The notes under the pieces: model-generated
What the model was told of the DNA's origin: nothing
What the model saw: the letters and a program-made list of their open reading frames with translations, nothing else
The model's database searches: none
Translations under genes and position numbers: made by a program
Assembly (NCBI GenBank): GCA_002067325.1
Contig: MVQY01000161.1
Coordinates: 1-40,806 of the forward strand
From: Methanobacterium sp. PtaU1.Bin097
GTDB lineage: Archaea; Methanobacteriota; Methanobacteria; Methanobacteriales; Methanobacteriaceae
Length of the DNA: 40,806 bases
Direction: 5' to 3'
Part shown: positions 31,612 to 39,665 of the stretch, one piece after another
How positions within the stretch are numbered: position 1 is the first letter of the stretch
Layout: every line of letters begins with the position of its first letter

Positions 31612-32430
31612 TCATTTCTGTCCAGCAATATCATCTGCCGTCGCGTATGGGTGAGAATATCTTCCATTTTCTTCTGTATAAGATTTTAAAAAGCGATTAG
31701 ATCCGATTTGAACCGCCTGCTCTGGACAATAATTGAGACACGCGTCACAGTAAAAACACTGGACATCTTCCTGCCATACCGGTTTTTCATTCACCATCTT
31801 GACCTTGCCTGACAGGCAGACCTTTTCACATGTTCCACAGCCAGCACACTTTGAATTCGAATAAAACTCAACATCATAAAACCTATTAAGAAATGGAAGA
31901 AGCATAGATAGAATTGAAAAGGCTGGTAGGGGAGTGGTGAAATTCGTGTCCTTTTCCCGATTTTTTTCCCTATTTAAAATTACTTTCTGGATTGAATCCA
32001 GCTTGTTTTGAACTTCTGCTTCCAGATCTGCTATTTCCTCATCTGTCGCCGGCTGCCAGTCTTCAAATTTCGGATCGTTACTGGCCATATTCAAACTAAA
32101 ATATGAATCTAAAACTTTGCCCTTTTTCTTCAAAATATTTTCCAAATCGATAAATGCTCTGTGTTGGCTACCAGCCCGGGTTGCAACTGCAAAAACATAT
32201 TCAGCCGATTTTATATCCAATTTCCCCAGAAATTCCCTTACAGGAACAGGGGACATTGCCAAATGGATAGGAAAGACAAACCCCACAAGTTCTGCATCTG
32301 TTTCTATGATATTTCTATTTAAAAGGCTTACAATGGGTATTAATTTTGTTCCTGCGATTCTTTTCCCTATCTCTTCCGCGATATGGAGTGAATTACCTGT
32401 TCCTGAAAAGTAATATATTTCAATGTCCAT
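31612..32430 (-). CDS. Flavodoxin-ferredoxin fusion (EFR1 type)
   Basis: Residues 1-150 are a flavodoxin domain with the FMN loop YYFSGTGNS (6-14) and the FPIHLAMSPVPVREFL segment. After a helical linker, two [4Fe-4S] motifs follow: CAGCGTCEKVC and CFYCDACLNYCPEQA. This is the domain order of EFR1-family ferrodoxins, which pass electrons between ferredoxin-type partners. ATG 32430 is the start, since GGGGTGAT lies just before it and GTG 32439 is inside that site. The separate flavodoxin gene at 32463 is close upstream and probably in the same operon. Confidence 0.88.
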   Translation of the reverse strand: MDIEIYYFSGTGNSLHIAEEIGKRIAGTKLIPIVSLLNRNIIETDAELVGFVFPIHLAMSPVPVREFLGKLDIKSAEYVFAVATRAGSQHRAFIDLENILKKKGKVLDSYFSLNMASNDPKFEDWQPATDEEIADLEAEVQNKLDSIQKVILNREKNREKDTNFTTPLPAFSILSMLLPFLNRFYDVEFYSNSKCAGCGTCEKVCLSGKVKMVNEKPVWQEDVQCFYCDACLNYCPEQAVQIGSNRFLKSYTEENGRYSHPYATADDIAGQK

Positions 32431-32462
32431 TTTTATCACCCCTAATCACACCTTATCACCAA

Positions 32463-32930
32463 TTAAAATAAAACAGTGAAATTTTTTACCACTTCTTCTA
32501 TTTTCTTATCCTTATCCTTATTCCAGACTATAATCCCGGTACCGACGATTTCTCCACCCTTTGACTCTGATAATTTCTTCATCTGACCAATGGCCCGGGT
32601 ACCACCTGTCCATTCGAAACGTAACCCCTTGGTTACAAATAGCGCTACCTTCTTATTTTCAAGGGATGGTAACTGCTCCAGATAAACCTGCATGGCTGGT
32701 GCCAGGCTAAATGCATGTACTGGAGAACCGAAAATTAAAGCATCATAACCCGCTACTTCGGGCGGATCTTCAAGCTGGATTTTGTCCTTGTTTTCCGGCC
32801 TATCTCCGCCCACCATGCTGACTCTTTTAATTTCAACATCGTTACCGGATTGGGTAAGTGCTTCCTGCAGCTTGGAAGCAACAGAATAGGTATTGTCAGT
32901 CTGTGAATGAACAATTATCCCTATCTTCAT
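32463..32930 (-). CDS. Flavodoxin-like protein
   Basis: The 155-residue protein starts with KIGIIVHSQTDNTYSVASKL, the FMN phosphate loop of a flavodoxin, and has the second loop DALIFGSPVHAFSLAPAMQVYLEQL and the core strand KKVALFVTKGL. In place of a usual aromatic stack there is FEWTGGTRAIGQM. It is of normal length for the flavodoxin_5-like group. ATG 32930 follows GGGGGT. It lies 33 bases before the flavodoxin-ferredoxin fusion gene, so the two may work in one electron path. Confidence 0.8.
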   Translation of the reverse strand: MKIGIIVHSQTDNTYSVASKLQEALTQSGNDVEIKRVSMVGGDRPENKDKIQLEDPPEVAGYDALIFGSPVHAFSLAPAMQVYLEQLPSLENKKVALFVTKGLRFEWTGGTRAIGQMKKLSESKGGEIVGTGIIVWNKDKDKKIEEVVKNFTVLF

Positions 32931-33015
32931 AAAATAAACCCCCTTTTTATATTAAACCCTTTTTTAAAAAAATAGATAAAAGAAGAGTAATTCTTCTTTC
33001 TGGATTTATAGAATT

Positions 33016-33594
33016 CTAAGCTTTGCTCACTGATCCTCCGCCGGTGACTGTCTGTTGCACCTGAGGATTACCCTGATATTTTATGGAACCCGTACCAGTC
33101 ACAGTCGCTACTAGTGTTTGCACTGCATTTACTAGGGCTTCACCTTCTCCAGTGACAGTTACGACGGCGTTTTGGGCGGATAAATCCTTGGCGTTGACAG
33201 TTCCTTGTCCGGTGATAGTTATAGCAAGCTGTTCAACCTTACCGGTTGCGTTTATTATCCCTGGACCAGAAATGGTAAGGGCGGTTATATCCTTAACAGT
33301 GAGGTAGATCTTCACATCAGCGCTTGCTTTGCTTATTATTTCCAAACTAGGTCCTGTTTTTATAATTTCAAGGTTAGATTTATCACTATCGCTGCCTTCC
33401 ACTTTAATAGATTCATTATTTCCCTGTTCTATAATTATTGTACCGGGGCCAGTTAGAGAAGCTGCTGTTACTCCCTGAACATCCGGTGGATTATTTCCAT
33501 TGGTACCAGACCCAGTCCATGGAATGGTGCAGCCTGATATTGCCACTATTACACAAAACAACACCCCAATTATTACATAGTATCTATTGTTCAT
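33016..33594 (-). CDS. Lipoprotein with GIN-type beta-helix domain (DUF2807-like)
   Basis: The N-terminus is a lipoprotein signal: hydrophobic residues ~6-20 and a lipobox ISGC with the Cys at ~22. The mature part is a repetitive beta domain rich in Thr, Gly and Val (LTGPGTIIIEQGN, ALTISGPGIINATGKV, ITITGQGTVNAKDL, VTVTGEGEALVNAV, ATVTGTGSIKYQG). The T-G-x-G repeats resemble the GIN domain of putative adhesins. ATG 33594 follows GGAGGG. The role at the surface is unknown. Confidence 0.75.
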   Translation of the reverse strand: MNNRYYVIIGVLFCVIVAISGCTIPWTGSGTNGNNPPDVQGVTAASLTGPGTIIIEQGNNESIKVEGSDSDKSNLEIIKTGPSLEIISKASADVKIYLTVKDITALTISGPGIINATGKVEQLAITITGQGTVNAKDLSAQNAVVTVTGEGEALVNAVQTLVATVTGTGSIKYQGNPQVQQTVTGGGSVSKA

Positions 33595-33641
33595 AATATC
33601 CCTCCTTGGAAATAGTTAGACCGTCAGTGATAAAAATTTTT

Positions 33642-34433
33642 CTAAATTGTTTCAAGCTTTAAAGTTTCAGGCAGAGGATTATCAGTTATCCATGCCCTTA
33701 AAACATCTTTGAAAAGTTCTGGTTTTTCCATATTCCACATATGCCCCACTTCCCTGGCTACTGCCCCTTTTGAATTTGGGATTACATTCAGTAGTTCATC
33801 AGCCGATTCCTTTATGATCCGGTAATCTTTCTCACCAAACATCACCAGCACAGGCGTGTTCACCTTTTCAAGGCCATTAGGTCTTTCAAAGAGCAAATTT
33901 TCCCTTATGATCCGGTCAGAAGAATCCTCCGAGATAACATAGGTAGATTCTTTAAACTTCCTGATAAAGTTCCTTGGTATACCATAAGACCGTATGTAAC
34001 TTCCAATAGAAAGATGATGATTTTTTATAGGAATATAAACCTCGAGCAGGTAGTCTAATAGTTTTTGAAAACTTTCAGATGGAGGGGTGGTGTTTACCAG
34101 TGCCCCACTTATCAGTGTGTGATCTGCGACCTCTGGAGCTGTGCTTAGAATTTGAAGGACTACCTGGGCGCCGAGGGACATCCCCACCAGATGGGCCTTA
34201 CCATTATGAGCTTTATCTAAAACGAAATCTATCAATATCTGTGCAGCGCCATCTATGGTGAACGGTTCAACATCACTGCTATTTCCATGCTCTGGAAGGT
34301 CAGGGACTAAGCAGTGATAATCACTGAAGGCTTTAACCTGCTCATCCCACATCCAGCCGGCCATGTTGTAGCCGTGGATGAAGAGTATTGTCTCTTTGTT
34401 TTCCGGGTGGGTTTCTTTGTTGTAGAGGTTCAA
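33642..34433 (-). CDS. Alpha/beta hydrolase
   Basis: The 263-residue protein has the standard fold: oxyanion segment LFIHGYNMAGWMW (~17-29), nucleophile elbow VGMSLGAQ, acid in MFGEKDYRI and the catalytic His in REVGHMWNMEKPEL. A lid region with YIPIKNHHLSIGSYIRSYG sits between. Substrate is unknown. The start is TTG 34433 behind GGATGGGA; no ATG is available near by. The gene lies 12 bases after the end of the helical protein at 34446 and may be read with it. Confidence 0.85.
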   Translation of the reverse strand: MNLYNKETHPENKETILFIHGYNMAGWMWDEQVKAFSDYHCLVPDLPEHGNSSDVEPFTIDGAAQILIDFVLDKAHNGKAHLVGMSLGAQVVLQILSTAPEVADHTLISGALVNTTPPSESFQKLLDYLLEVYIPIKNHHLSIGSYIRSYGIPRNFIRKFKESTYVISEDSSDRIIRENLLFERPNGLEKVNTPVLVMFGEKDYRIIKESADELLNVIPNSKGAVAREVGHMWNMEKPELFKDVLRAWITDNPLPETLKLETI

Positions 34434-34445
34434 TCGTTCCCATCC

Positions 34446-35189
34446 TCATGTTTTTTGAATAATTCCAAACTCATAAGCACGAATAGAATCTGTGATTTTT
34501 TTAATTACATCTAAAAGTTTTTCTCTTTCTCCCGTGAATTTGTATAACAATCTTAAAAGTTCTAAATCACCAGATTCTTCTATTTCAATTTTATTTGAAA
34601 TTATTAATTCTTCTAACTCATCATCCCATCCCAGTTCTTGTAAAACTCGTGTTTGCCACCACAAATCGTTCTGTTCAACAGATTTTCCATAAGCCTTTTC
34701 AAATAAATAATTGAACAATCTTTTTTTCAACATCTCTTTTAAGTAAAAAGCAGCAGAAAAATAATTTTCTTCTTCTAAATCTTGACATATGGATTTACAA
34801 TAATATTTCACTGAATTTTCCCAATCAGAAATATCAACATATAACCTAGCTAATTGTGAACAATCTTCAACTTTTATGTACTGAGTGATCTCATTTTCTA
34901 TTTTTTCTTTATCCACGAGTTCCATTTTATCTTGTAAAGACCTAAGAAATATTTCATTTGATTCAGATGGATTCTTTTCGAGTGCTTTTTCAATATATTT
35001 ATATCTAAGTTCTGGATTTCCTAAAATTTCATAGTCAATTGCAAGTACTTCATACTGTTTATTTTCTTTCAGAATTTCTAGTTCTGTTGTTATTAATTCA
35101 ATATCTGGAGAATAAGATTTATTATCATTTGAAACTAATGCCATTGATCTTTCACGAGCTACTAATGAAATCCAATCATCTCTATACAA
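34446..35189 (-). CDS. Helical repeat-like protein of unknown function
   Basis: The product is almost all alpha-helical and acidic, with TPR-like stretches (YEVLAIDYEILGNPELRYKYIEKALEKNPSESNE, and QLARLYVDISDWENSVKYYC in the middle). I recognise no family. The earliest start codon is TTG 35189, but the frame is open upstream to about 35233 without ATG or GTG and the first residues lack a binding site. It overlaps the end of a broken gene (35162-35482), so it may be the rear half of a disrupted or rearranged gene. Confidence 0.5.
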   Translation of the reverse strand: MYRDDWISLVARERSMALVSNDNKSYSPDIELITTELEILKENKQYEVLAIDYEILGNPELRYKYIEKALEKNPSESNEIFLRSLQDKMELVDKEKIENEITQYIKVEDCSQLARLYVDISDWENSVKYYCKSICQDLEEENYFSAAFYLKEMLKKRLFNYLFEKAYGKSVEQNDLWWQTRVLQELGWDDELEELIISNKIEIEESGDLELLRLLYKFTGEREKLLDVIKKITDSIRAYEFGIIQKT

Positions 35190-35482
35190 AAGTATTTGTT
35201 CTGAATTAAGTTTTCTGTGAAATCCCCCTGAAATTTAATTGTATAAGTCTCAACATTTATTTCCTTTCGTTTTTCTAACTTGTATAATTCCTGAAATTCT
35301 TTGAAACGTTCTGGTATCAGTTGTTTTATAATATATAAAGACTTTGTATACCATTCTTGTTAATCAAATTTGTTTAATTTTTTGAAAACTTTTTTCCCTT
35401 CTTCTTTGGAAACGATTAAAGAAGCTCCTTCGCTTATTAAACCATTCAATTCGTTTTTGATTGAGTCTCTAAAATCCGACAT
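35162..35482 (-). pseudogene. Gene with an in-frame stop, HEPN-associated type N-terminal domain
   Basis: ATG 35482 follows GGTGGTAGGA and starts MSDFRDSIKNELNGLISEGASL. The frame meets TAA at 35360-35362 after KKLNKFD and then continues in the same frame as QEWYTKSLYIIKQLIPER, FKEFQELYKLEKRKEINVETYTI, to a stop at 35162. The block W-Y-x-x-x-L-x-x-I-K-Q-L-x-P-x-R with KRKEI and TYTI recurs, as I remember it, in uncharacterised proteins that end in a HEPN-type domain. Here no such end follows. One nonsense change and a lost C-terminus make it a pseudogene unless the stop is read through. Confidence 0.6.
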
Positions 35483-35540
35483 GATCCTACCACCAATACT
35501 TAAATAGATTATGTTTACTTTCCAACTAATAAATAAACTA

Positions 35541-35567
35541 TTTATATAATAAGTAAATAATTTACTT
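35541..35567 (+). promoter_or_regulatory. TATA box and ArsR operator
   Basis: TTTATATAAT (35541-35550) is directly followed by the perfect palindrome AAGTAAATAATTTACTT (35551-35567, eight bases on each side of a central A). A half-site GTTTACTTTCC lies near 35513. The position just after the TATA box suits a repressor, most likely the ArsR protein encoded at 35607. Confidence 0.65.
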
Positions 35568-35606
35568 CAATACTTATCGAAATGTAAAAGTTAGATGTTG
35601 ATTTAA

Positions 35607-35903
35607 ATGGATACAAAACGAATGGCCAAGGTATTTAAAGCCCTATCAAACCCTAACCGGTTAGAACTGTACCTACAAATCGTTAAAAAACAGGAAGCCA
35701 GTTACAAAACAAGTTATGGATGTCTGATCTGCGAAATCACCGAATCCTTGAATATTGGAGCACCCACTATTTCACACCATCTTAAAGAACTGGCCAACGC
35801 TGAACTGATCTTCACCGAGAGAAAAGGTAAGTACCTGGTGGCCAGGGTTAACGAGGAAATGGTCAACGAAGTGAATGATCTTTTAAAGCTACATAACGGT
35901 TAA
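35607..35903 (+). CDS. ArsR-family transcriptional regulator
   Basis: The 98-residue protein has the ArsR winged helix: KVFKALSNPNRLELYLQIV, then CLICEITESLNIGAPTISHHLKELANAELIFTERKGKYLVARV. TISHHLKEL is the recognition helix. The CLIC before it has a pair of Cys, but not the ELCVCDL metal box of arsenic sensors; a thiol or other signal is possible. ATG 35607 has no strong binding site. A palindrome behind its TATA box suggests self-regulation, and the flavodoxin gene at 35974 may belong to the same transcript. Confidence 0.88.
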   Translation: MDTKRMAKVFKALSNPNRLELYLQIVKKQEASYKTSYGCLICEITESLNIGAPTISHHLKELANAELIFTERKGKYLVARVNEEMVNEVNDLLKLHNG

Positions 35904-35973
35904 TTTCATATTATTTTCCCATATAATTCGAATATTGTCAAATTAAGAGTTATGGTATGAAGGAAGTTAGAAG

Positions 35974-36414
35974 ATGAAAACGGTGATAATATACAAGTCC
36001 ATACATCATGGAAACACTAAAAAAATTGCTGAAGAAATGGCAAGCTCCCTTGAAGCTGATTTGTTGGATTTAAAAGACGCTAATAAAGATATAATTAAAA
36101 ATTATGATTTATTTGGTTTTGGTTCTGGAATATATTACGGTAAACCCTATAAAAAGTTAATGAAATTTGTTGAAGAACTAGACCCGGTCGAAAACAAGAA
36201 AGCATTTGCATTTTCAACCAGTGGCAGAGGAAACCCCAACAAATGGCTGACGGAAAACTTATCCAAGAAAGGTTTTGAAGTCGTTGGAGAGTTTCATTGC
36301 AAAGGATACGACACCTACGGGCTTACCAAATTGGTTGGTGGAATAAGTAAAGGAAAACCAGATGAAGAAGACTTGGAAAATGCTGAAAAGTTTGCAAATA
36401 GTTTAAAGAATTAA
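35974..36414 (+). CDS. Flavodoxin
   Basis: The 146-residue protein starts KTVIIYKSIHHGNTKKIAEE, with the FMN phosphate loop, and has LFGFGSGIYYGKPYKKLM as the second loop and KKAFAFSTSGRGNP as the third, the usual flavodoxin order. It lies 70 bases after the ArsR gene and 40 bases before a broken nitroreductase gene. A set of ArsR regulator, flavodoxin and nitroreductase would fit a redox stress response. This is inferred from context. Confidence 0.88.
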   Translation: MKTVIIYKSIHHGNTKKIAEEMASSLEADLLDLKDANKDIIKNYDLFGFGSGIYYGKPYKKLMKFVEELDPVENKKAFAFSTSGRGNPNKWLTENLSKKGFEVVGEFHCKGYDTYGLTKLVGGISKGKPDEEDLENAEKFANSLKN

Positions 36415-36456
36415 TGTGAACACAATTTTCAATTGAATCTCAGAAAGGTGAATGAA

Positions 36457-37214
36457 ATGGACGATAAAGAACTTTACGAAACCATATTTAAGCGGAAATC
36501 CATCAGAAACTATGATCTAACGCCACTCGATGAAAACAAATTAAAAGAAATTTCAAAGCATCTTAAATCTTTAACACCCTTATATGATGACATTGAAGTT
36601 GAATTCAAGATAATAGCACCAGAACTCGTTAAAAGAAGGTTTATGAAAAAGGCACCGTACTATATAACTGCATTTTCAGAGGTTAAAGAGGGTCACTTAA
36701 CCAACGTGGGTTTCATGCTAGCAACAGATGGACCTATATCTTTCTGCAGGTGGTATTGGCAGCTGCTGGCAGGGAATTCCCCAGCCAACAAAAAATTTAT
36801 TGAAAAGTTCAGATCTGGAGTTCATCATTTTTCTGTCCCTTCGGAAAACCAGCAGTACCATTGCACCGGGAAAGTGTTTCAGAATTTAAACGAAAACCTC
36901 TGCAGGAGATAAGCGACATTGAAGATGCAGATGAAATACTAGAAGCAGCGCGTCTTGCTCCATCTGCCACCAATCATCAGGCTTGGTTTTTCACAGGCAA
37001 TAAAAGTATAATTCATACCTATTTTCTTAAGCCAAACTTCTTTAGGGGGATTTTGGGAGGTAAGTACATCCCTATAGATGTTGGCATCGCAATTTACCAT
37101 CTGAAGCTGGCAACAGAACATTTTGATAAGAAAACTGAAATTGTTATGGATAAAACTGCGCCGGATTATTCCAGCAAGGGATATGAGTATGTGGCAAGTT
37201 TAAAACTAGAATAA
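36457..37214 (+). pseudogene. Nitroreductase-family protein with two frameshifts
   Basis: ATG 36457 follows GGTGA. The reading is ELYETIFKRKSIRNYDLTPLD in the first frame. One extra G at 36721 shifts it; frame two then gives QMDLYLSAGGIGSCWQGIPQ and SSDLEFIIFLS. An extra C in CCC (36837-36839) shifts it again, and frame three continues FGKPAVPLHRESVSEFKRK, then ILEAARLAPSATNHQAWFF. Removing both bases gives one continuous ~250-residue nitroreductase (FMN fold, substrate unknown). Either the gene is dead or the sequence has two base errors. Confidence 0.8.
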
Positions 37215-37276
37215 AGTTAGAGATTATATAAATTATATTTAGATCAATAAAATAACAACATGGAGGGGGGGCAAAT

Positions 37277-37953
37277 TTGGTTGATGACTACTATATTGAC
37301 TTGAAAGGTATTCTCTAAAGAAATTCAAAGAAGAGTTAAGGGAATCAGAACTTTTACCAAGCCGGAGAATATTAAAAGAACAAATTGACAAAAGATTCAA
37401 AATTTTAGAGAATAACGGTACTTCAAACCTTAAAGATATAATAGACCTAATAAAAAAACCCAAAAAAGCTAAGGAATTTGCTGCAAAAACAGGTTTACCT
37501 GCTGATTATATTTTAATTTTAAGAAGAGAAGTGAACAGTTACCTGCCTAAACCTGTGAATCTGGAAAAATTTCCCGGAGTAGAAAAGAATACCATAAATA
37601 AATTAAACAATGTTGGAATTAAAAATACAGCTCATTTATTTAAAAAAATTAAAACTAAAGTAGATAGAGAGAAATTAGCCTCTGAAACTGGTGAAAATGA
37701 GGAGAAAATATTGGATTTAACTAAGTTAACCGATTTATCCCGGGTAAAATGGATTGGACCTATTTTCGCCCGGATTTTTTTAGATTCTGGAACTGGCACT
37801 GTGGAGAAACTATCCCTATCAAATGCAAAAACCCCCTACAAAAAGCTTGTAGACATTAACAATGAAAAAAAGTATACTAAAAATAAATTCGTCGAAAATG
37901 ATGTTAAATTGTGTATTGATATCACCCAGCTGGTTCCTAAGGTAATAATATGA
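37277..37953 (+). pseudogene. DUF4332-like helix-hairpin-helix protein with a 5' frameshift
   Basis: TTG 37277 follows GGAGGGGGGG and starts LVDDYYIDLK, then runs into a stop at 37316-37318. One missing A at 37304-37306 would restore R-YSLKKFKEELRESELLPS, RRILKEQIDKRFKILEN, and then the long frame to 37953. The C-terminal part has two hairpin blocks: LEKFPGVEKNTINKLNNVGIKNTAHLF and LTDLSRVKWIGPIFARIFLDSG, as in DUF4332-type proteins. If the first ten codons are lost, GTG 37531 could still start a 140-residue product. The stop overlaps the next ATG (ATGA), so the two genes were translated together. Confidence 0.7.
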
Positions 37954-38963
37954 TTGATTGGCTTTTTAAATTCAAAATAGACCCTACCAAACCCCTGCTT
38001 GAATCAGGGGATGATTCAATTATTTATTTTACTAAACGAGATTTATTAGAAAAGAGAGTAAAACCCATAGATAGCATTTGGGATTTACCGGAAGTCCAGA
38101 AAATACTTAAAGGGCAGCAGACAGACGGATCATGGAAACCACGAGACAAGAATGAAGATTCTGGAGTGAAATATTCTTTAATTGAAACATGGCGGCATTT
38201 CAGGTACTTAATTGACCAGTATGAAATGACTAGAAATCATCCGGCCATCGAGAAAGCTTCTGAGTACATATTCTCATGCCAAACAGATGAAGGTGATATA
38301 CGGGGCATTCTGGCTAACCAGTACGCGCCCTATTATACAGGCGCCATCATGGCACTGCAGATAAAGGCAGGATATGGCGACGACACCCGCATCGAAAAAG
38401 GGCTCCAGTGGCTGCTGGACATGCGACAGGATGACGGAGGCTGGGTCATCGGTAGCCCGGGCATCATAGGGCTCGGAAAGCTTAACCCCGCAGGACTATC
38501 GGATCTGACCTCGAATCCGGCCCGAGAAACAGCCCAAGCGTTCGACTGGTCTAAGCCGTTCTCGGCGGCAGGTACAGGTATGATCCTTCGGGCCTTCGCG
38601 GTGCATCCGCAGTATCGCCACAGTCCAGAAGCATTAAAGGCAGCCAGACTGTTAAAATCTAAACTACTAAAGAAGGACAACTGGGCCTCCTACCATCATC
38701 CCGACAACTGGATCAGGTTCCAGTTCCCATTCTGGTGGACCAACATCGTATCTGCACTTGATTCCATTTCGTTAATGGGACTTCCTAAAGAAGATCCTGA
38801 TATTCAAAATGCTTTAAATTGGCTGGTAGATCACCAAATCAGTGATGGTCTGTGGAAAGTATCCTATTCTAAAATTCATAAATCACCAGATGATAAAAAA
38901 ACCCATAAAACTCGATTATGGCTTACTTTAGCTATTTGTAGGATTTTTAAGAGGTTTTATTAG
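37950..38963 (+). CDS. Squalene cyclase / prenyltransferase-like toroid protein
   Basis: The 337-residue protein has four QW-like repeats of the alpha-6/alpha-6 barrel: GQQTDGSWKPRD, CQTDEGDIRG, RQDDGGWV and HQISDGLWKV, with FPFWWTNIVSALDSI between. It lacks the DxDD acid motif of squalene-hopene cyclases and is half their length, so it is unlikely to make a triterpene; a single toroid domain of unknown role is the safer call. ATG 37950 overlaps the stop of the HhH gene. Base composition is mosaic: 38461-38580 has 70 of 120 G or C, while 38761-38820 has 18 of 60. Confidence 0.75.
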   Translation: MIDWLFKFKIDPTKPLLESGDDSIIYFTKRDLLEKRVKPIDSIWDLPEVQKILKGQQTDGSWKPRDKNEDSGVKYSLIETWRHFRYLIDQYEMTRNHPAIEKASEYIFSCQTDEGDIRGILANQYAPYYTGAIMALQIKAGYGDDTRIEKGLQWLLDMRQDDGGWVIGSPGIIGLGKLNPAGLSDLTSNPARETAQAFDWSKPFSAAGTGMILRAFAVHPQYRHSPEALKAARLLKSKLLKKDNWASYHHPDNWIRFQFPFWWTNIVSALDSISLMGLPKEDPDIQNALNWLVDHQISDGLWKVSYSKIHKSPDDKKTHKTRLWLTLAICRIFKRFY

Positions 38964-39008
38964 AAAAAAATTGATAGGGTAAGAGTTGTTAGCAGTTTAT
39001 TTTGATAG

Positions 39009-39665
39009 CTATACAATGTTGCCATCCCTCATTTGAAGGATTTGATCTGTAAATGCCGCTGCTTCAGGGTTGTGAGTAACGATGACGATGCTCACATCTT
39101 TATTTCTATTTAAATCATGAAGTATCTGCATTATTGAGTTTGCATTTTTGCTGTCCAGCTCTCCTGTAGGTTCATCTGCAAGAATGATGGATGGATCATT
39201 TATCAGGGCTCTGGCTATTGCCACTCGCTGTTGTTCTCCACCAGACAGTTGTCCTGGGCGTTTTGCATATTTACCCTCCAATCCCATATTATCCAGAATA
39301 TTCATTGCTTTCTGGGTGTCTTCATTTATCATGGGTAGTGTCAAATTTTCTAGAATAGTAAGCTGAGACATCAGATTAAATCTCTGAAAGATAAATCCGA
39401 TCTCATTCCGGCGAAGCTTTGCCTGTTCTTTTACAGATAATTTACTGGCCTGTTTTCCATTTATCCGGAAAAACCCCTTGGTGGGGGTGTCCAGTATCCC
39501 TGCCACGTGCAGAAATGTTGATTTCCCAGATCCGGATGGTCCCATTACCGCTGTAAATGATCCCTTCTCCAGAGTCAAATTTAAACCGGCCAAGGCATTT
39601 ATTTCCGTATTACCCATATTATAAGTCTTCCAAACATCTTTAAATTCGATTATATAGTTATTCAT
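39009..39665 (-). CDS. ABC transporter ATP-binding protein (MacB/LolD type)
   Basis: The 218-residue ATPase has Walker A GPSGSGKST (42-50), signature LSGGEQQR and Walker B IILADEPTGELDSKN, which is the LolD/MacB subgroup pattern. Its ATG (39665) overlaps the end of the permease gene by eight bases (ATGAATAA), so translation is coupled. With the permease it forms a mechanotransmission-type transporter; the substrate, perhaps a lipid or peptide, is unknown. Confidence 0.93.
   Translation of the reverse strand: MNNYIIEFKDVWKTYNMGNTEINALAGLNLTLEKGSFTAVMGPSGSGKSTFLHVAGILDTPTKGFFRINGKQASKLSVKEQAKLRRNEIGFIFQRFNLMSQLTILENLTLPMINEDTQKAMNILDNMGLEGKYAKRPGQLSGGEQQRVAIARALINDPSIILADEPTGELDSKNANSIMQILHDLNRNKDVSIVIVTHNPEAAAFTDQILQMRDGNIV

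Noticed and set aside
37950..38963. True squalene-hopene cyclase
   Set aside because: It lacks the DxDD motif and is about half the usual length.
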